Below are positions 31,531 to 33,027 of a stretch of DNA of 33,027 nucleotides, in pieces. How positions within the stretch are numbered: the first letter of the stretch is position 1; every line of letters begins with the position of its first letter. Origin of the DNA: Alphaproteobacteria bacterium (GTDB taxonomy: Bacteria; Pseudomonadota; Alphaproteobacteria; CAAGCB01; CAG-977); NCBI GenBank assembly GCA_021639925.1, contig JAJXEL010000004.1, positions 1 to 33,027 of the forward strand, given 5' to 3'. Made by a program: the position numbers and the translations under genes. Below the pieces are notes generated by a model. It ran no database searches, was not told the DNA's origin, and saw only the letters and a list, made by a program, of their open reading frames with translations.

Positions 31531-31570
31531 CCGTTATCCCGCTATATCCCCGTATATCCCACTATATCCC
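31531..31570. repeat. Four tandem 10-bp repeats ending in ATCCC
   Basis: Four consecutive 10-bp units share the pattern nnTATATCCC (first unit CCGTTATCCC). The 10-bp period places each copy on the same face of the helix. They lie within about 70 bp of the candidate phage end. Protein binding is inferred; MuA sites in Mu are longer, so this may be an accessory site. Confidence 0.8.
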
Positions 31571-31600
31571 GTTTAGTCTAAATATAACTGTTAAGTAACA
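31571..31600. mobile_element. Candidate phage left terminus (attL)
   Basis: Read on the minus strand, the sequence beginning at 31600 starts TGTTACTTAACAGTT, with the TG expected at a Mu-type end. The host-side sequence 31601-31650 resembles the host leader at 32960-32995, and that similarity ends at this point. GTCTAAA occurs at 31440, 31472 and 31576, possible transposase contacts. No second end is in the window. Confidence 0.35.
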
Positions 31601-31632
31601 GTCGTTGATTTAAACGACCTGAAAAGATTATA
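31601..31632 (-). promoter_or_regulatory. Host promoter with 5' hairpin, interrupted by the phage
   Basis: On the minus strand TATAAT (31632-31627) is followed by the hairpin GTCGTT...AACGAC (31601-31618). The same arrangement, TATAAT then a hairpin with CGTTTAARTCAACG, precedes the cysteine-rich genes (32962-32995). It appears to be a repeated host leader element cut off at 31600. Confidence 0.45.
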
Positions 31633-31682
31633 TCAAAAACAAACCGTTAATGCCAGCACAAGCTGACTTTTAATCGTCTATA

Positions 31683-31717
31683 AAAATCCCCCCTTTAAAA
31701 AACAAAGGGGGGATTTT
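31683..31717. terminator. Bidirectional terminator after the cysteine-rich genes
   Basis: A 14-bp stem (AAAATCCCCCCTTT with AAAGGGGGGATTTT, 7-base loop). It ends the minus-strand gene pair and could also end plus-strand transcripts. The interval 31633-31682 holds nothing else recognisable. Confidence 0.85.
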
Positions 31718-31731
31718 ATGCAGATATTATG

Positions 31732-32175
31732 TTATACGCAGCAACATCCGTTTGCTGTAACGGTGGCTGTATATCCCGATTGACAGGAAACGCCGCTACA
31801 ATTACTGATACAACAACAACCCGTATTCGTCGCCTCGGTAAACGATCCCGATAAGCACGAAACGTCTGTACAATTCGGAACGGCTGTTTTCCCGTCACAG
31901 TAATTTTTATCGGGACAAATCAGACACAGTTTGTCCGAAATATATCGGTTATAACCGCATAACAGACAATTGCCCGTCGTCGTGTCGCAATCCTGACAGT
32001 TCGCGTCACATTCTTTTATTAACTCCGGTATTTTTGTATTCGATCCGGATCCGACTTTAACGGCGGATTGATACGAATTGTTCGCGTTCATTGTTCGTCC
32101 CAGTTTGACCGCTTTTGCGTGAACTTGCGTGCACATAAACAGCAGGACGAATAAAAGAAAAAATATTCGTTTCAT
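31732..32175 (-). CDS. Secreted cysteine-rich protein
   Basis: 147 residues from ATG 32175 (MKRIFFLLFVLLFMCTQVHA), supported by AGGTGA upstream; in-frame starts further upstream overlap the previous gene. The signal peptide is cleaved after about residue 20. The mature part has many cysteines in short repeats (CDANCQDCDT, GNCLLCG, LCLICPD) and three CCC-type motifs near the end (TGCCCIS, NGCCCV). This kind of repeat-rich exported protein is probably disulfide-bonded at the surface. Likely host gene. Confidence 0.72.
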   Translation of the reverse strand: MKRIFFLLFVLLFMCTQVHAKAVKLGRTMNANNSYQSAVKVGSGSNTKIPELIKECDANCQDCDTTTGNCLLCGYNRYISDKLCLICPDKNYCDGKTAVPNCTDVSCLSGSFTEATNTGCCCISNCSGVSCQSGYTATVTANGCCCV

Positions 32176-32186
32176 GTTCACCTGCT

Positions 32187-32750
32187 TTATTTGTTGATAC
32201 AGCAACACCCGTCGGACGACAATGTCATGCGCGACGGACAGGACGATACCGTATTTTTGGGTTTGTCCTGCACGCAAGAACTGCCGCTTTTTGTGTATCC
32301 CGAATTGCAGGTAAATGTTGACGATCCGTTACACGTCGCGTTTGCAGGACAAGATGTGCATGTTCCGTTTTGTAACCAGTATCCCGAACGACATGAAAAA
32401 GAGGAGGTGCCGTTACACGATGCATTTGTCGGACAAGATTCACACAAACCATTTTTCAATAAATATCCTCCGGAACATTTTAAGCATTTTGCACTGGAGG
32501 AATTGGCACTGATACAAAGGGTATCGATACAATTTAACCAACAGTCCGAACCGCGTTGTGATCTGATGCTGTGTTGTTTATAGGAGCGGCCGTAAAACAT
32601 TTCTCCAGCCCCGCAGGAATTATCTAAAGCCATTTCTTCGCTGTTGTTATACCAGAAGTAAGAATGCTTGAATTCGCAGTTCTGCGCTTGTGCGTTTTCT
32701 GTTTTTATAAAAAAACAGAAAAACATCATCATAAAAGTTAATTTTTTCAT
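32187..32750 (-). CDS. Secreted cysteine-rich repeat protein
   Basis: 187 residues. The signal peptide is MKKLTFMMMFFCFFIKTENA; AAAAGGATTATTC precedes the start. The middle has cysteine-rich repeats of about 22 residues (CPTNASCNGTSSFSC, then CPANATCNGSSTFTC) resembling growth-factor-like modules, and the end has DGCCCINK, shared in type with the downstream gene. The two genes are 11 bp apart and likely form an operon. Probably a surface or adhesin-like host protein; function unknown. Confidence 0.72.
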   Translation of the reverse strand: MKKLTFMMMFFCFFIKTENAQAQNCEFKHSYFWYNNSEEMALDNSCGAGEMFYGRSYKQHSIRSQRGSDCWLNCIDTLCISANSSSAKCLKCSGGYLLKNGLCESCPTNASCNGTSSFSCRSGYWLQNGTCTSCPANATCNGSSTFTCNSGYTKSGSSCVQDKPKNTVSSCPSRMTLSSDGCCCINK

Positions 32751-32786
32751 CTCTGAATAATCCTTTTTGTTTTGGGTTAAACAAAA

Positions 32787-32995
32787 CCCACCTTTGCAGG
32801 TGGGCGGATTTTCAGAAACCGTTCAAAAGTAAAGACGGCTCGGCTTATTCAGCTCACAGCCTTATTCGCCGAAATCCGCCCGTTCAAGGACAGATTCGGC
32901 ATATAATTTATTAGCCGCCATACACAATGCGGCTACTTTTGAAAGGGTTTCTGACGCCCTGAGCCGTTGACTTAAACGGCTTAGAATGAATTATA
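32787..32995 (-). promoter_or_regulatory. Structured leader of the cysteine-rich gene pair
   Basis: A -10 TATAAT (32995-32990) is followed on the minus strand by a hairpin around CGTTTAAGTCAACG and a short ORF. Next comes a long-range pairing of GGGCGGATTT (32881-32872) with AAATCCGCCC (32811-32802). The region ends with a terminator-like hairpin CCCACCT...AGGTGGG (32804-32787) and TTTTGTTT. The last two structures share three bases. This is compatible with transcription attenuation ahead of the gene pair. No known riboswitch class is recognised. Confidence 0.4.
32862..32921 (-). CDS. Possible leader peptide (19 residues)
   Basis: ATG 32921 to TAA 32864 encodes MAANKLYAESVLERADFGE. The frame is also open further upstream with protein-like codons (RLSQRLRASETLSKV) but has no better start codon. 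No ribosome site is visible before the ATG, so expression is uncertain. It lies inside the leader of the cysteine-rich genes. Confidence 0.3.
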   Translation of the reverse strand: MAANKLYAESVLERADFGE

Positions 32996-33027
32996 GCAGA
33001 AATGAAAAATAATAGCCAGTTGAAAAG

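Noticed and set aside
31531..31570. CRISPR array
   Set aside because: The units are 10 bp with no spacers and there are no cas genes.
32787..32995. tmRNA, 6S or riboswitch
   Set aside because: No tRNA-like ends, tag motif or known aptamer core could be recognised in the leader.
1..33027. tRNA or rRNA genes
   Set aside because: No cloverleaf with a TTC-type arm or rRNA-like segment was noticed on either strand.

Overview
The window is most of a Mu-like transposable prophage, read almost entirely on the minus strand, next to a short stretch of host chromosome at the high-coordinate end. The evidence is a MuA-type DDE transposase, a MuB ATPase, a Ner-like regulator, a divergent repressor, GemA and Mor homologues, and Mu-order head and tail genes from terminase to the start of a tail fibre. 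The host is not named by any housekeeping gene. Two signal-peptide, cysteine-rich repeat proteins (31732-32750) of a kind I associate with uncultured gut Alphaproteobacteria suggest that group, but only weakly. TGA, TAA and TAG behave as normal stops.

Layout, in phage order from right to left. (1) Host flank 31601-33027: two cysteine-rich secreted proteins with a long structured leader. (2) Phage left end about 31437-31600: terminator, four phased 10-bp repeats, and a candidate TG/CA terminus. (3) Immunity: plus-strand repressor and a small membrane protein, facing an early promoter that drives ner. (4) Early operon 30381-21558: ner, three unknown genes, MuA, MuB, small regulators, DUF3164, accessory genes (a membrane peptide, a broken ASCH gene, DUF2786, an unknown, an intact ASCH gene), gemA and mor. 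(5) A plus-strand accessory gene (20230-21561) coding for a coiled-coil DUF4041/T5orf172 GIY-YIG-like protein, sitting where Mu keeps its lysis genes. (6) Late operon 1, 19984-13616: TraR/DksA-like finger, DUF2730, gp26-like, small and large terminase, portal, a gpF fused to a PBECR2-like nuclease domain, then three small genes including a possible DUF2829/Tad2-like anti-defence protein. (7) Late operon 2, from 13344 past the left edge: protease/scaffold, decoration, major head, head-tail joining, sheath, tube, frameshifted tail assembly chaperone, tape measure, baseplate and tail fibre.

The most informative regulatory observation is an identical 26-bp element upstream of both late operons. 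Each copy contains the dyad TGAACnGTTCA, followed at exactly the same spacing by TAAAAT. The dyad lies about 44 bp upstream of the expected start of transcription, which is where Mor binds in Mu. The single Mor/C-family protein encoded here is therefore the probable late activator. Other points of note: a -2 frameshift site in the tail chaperone, a plus-strand candidate small RNA with a loop-to-leader pseudoknot between gpF and the next gene, and host leader similarity that stops at the candidate phage terminus. No endolysin is recognisable in the window.
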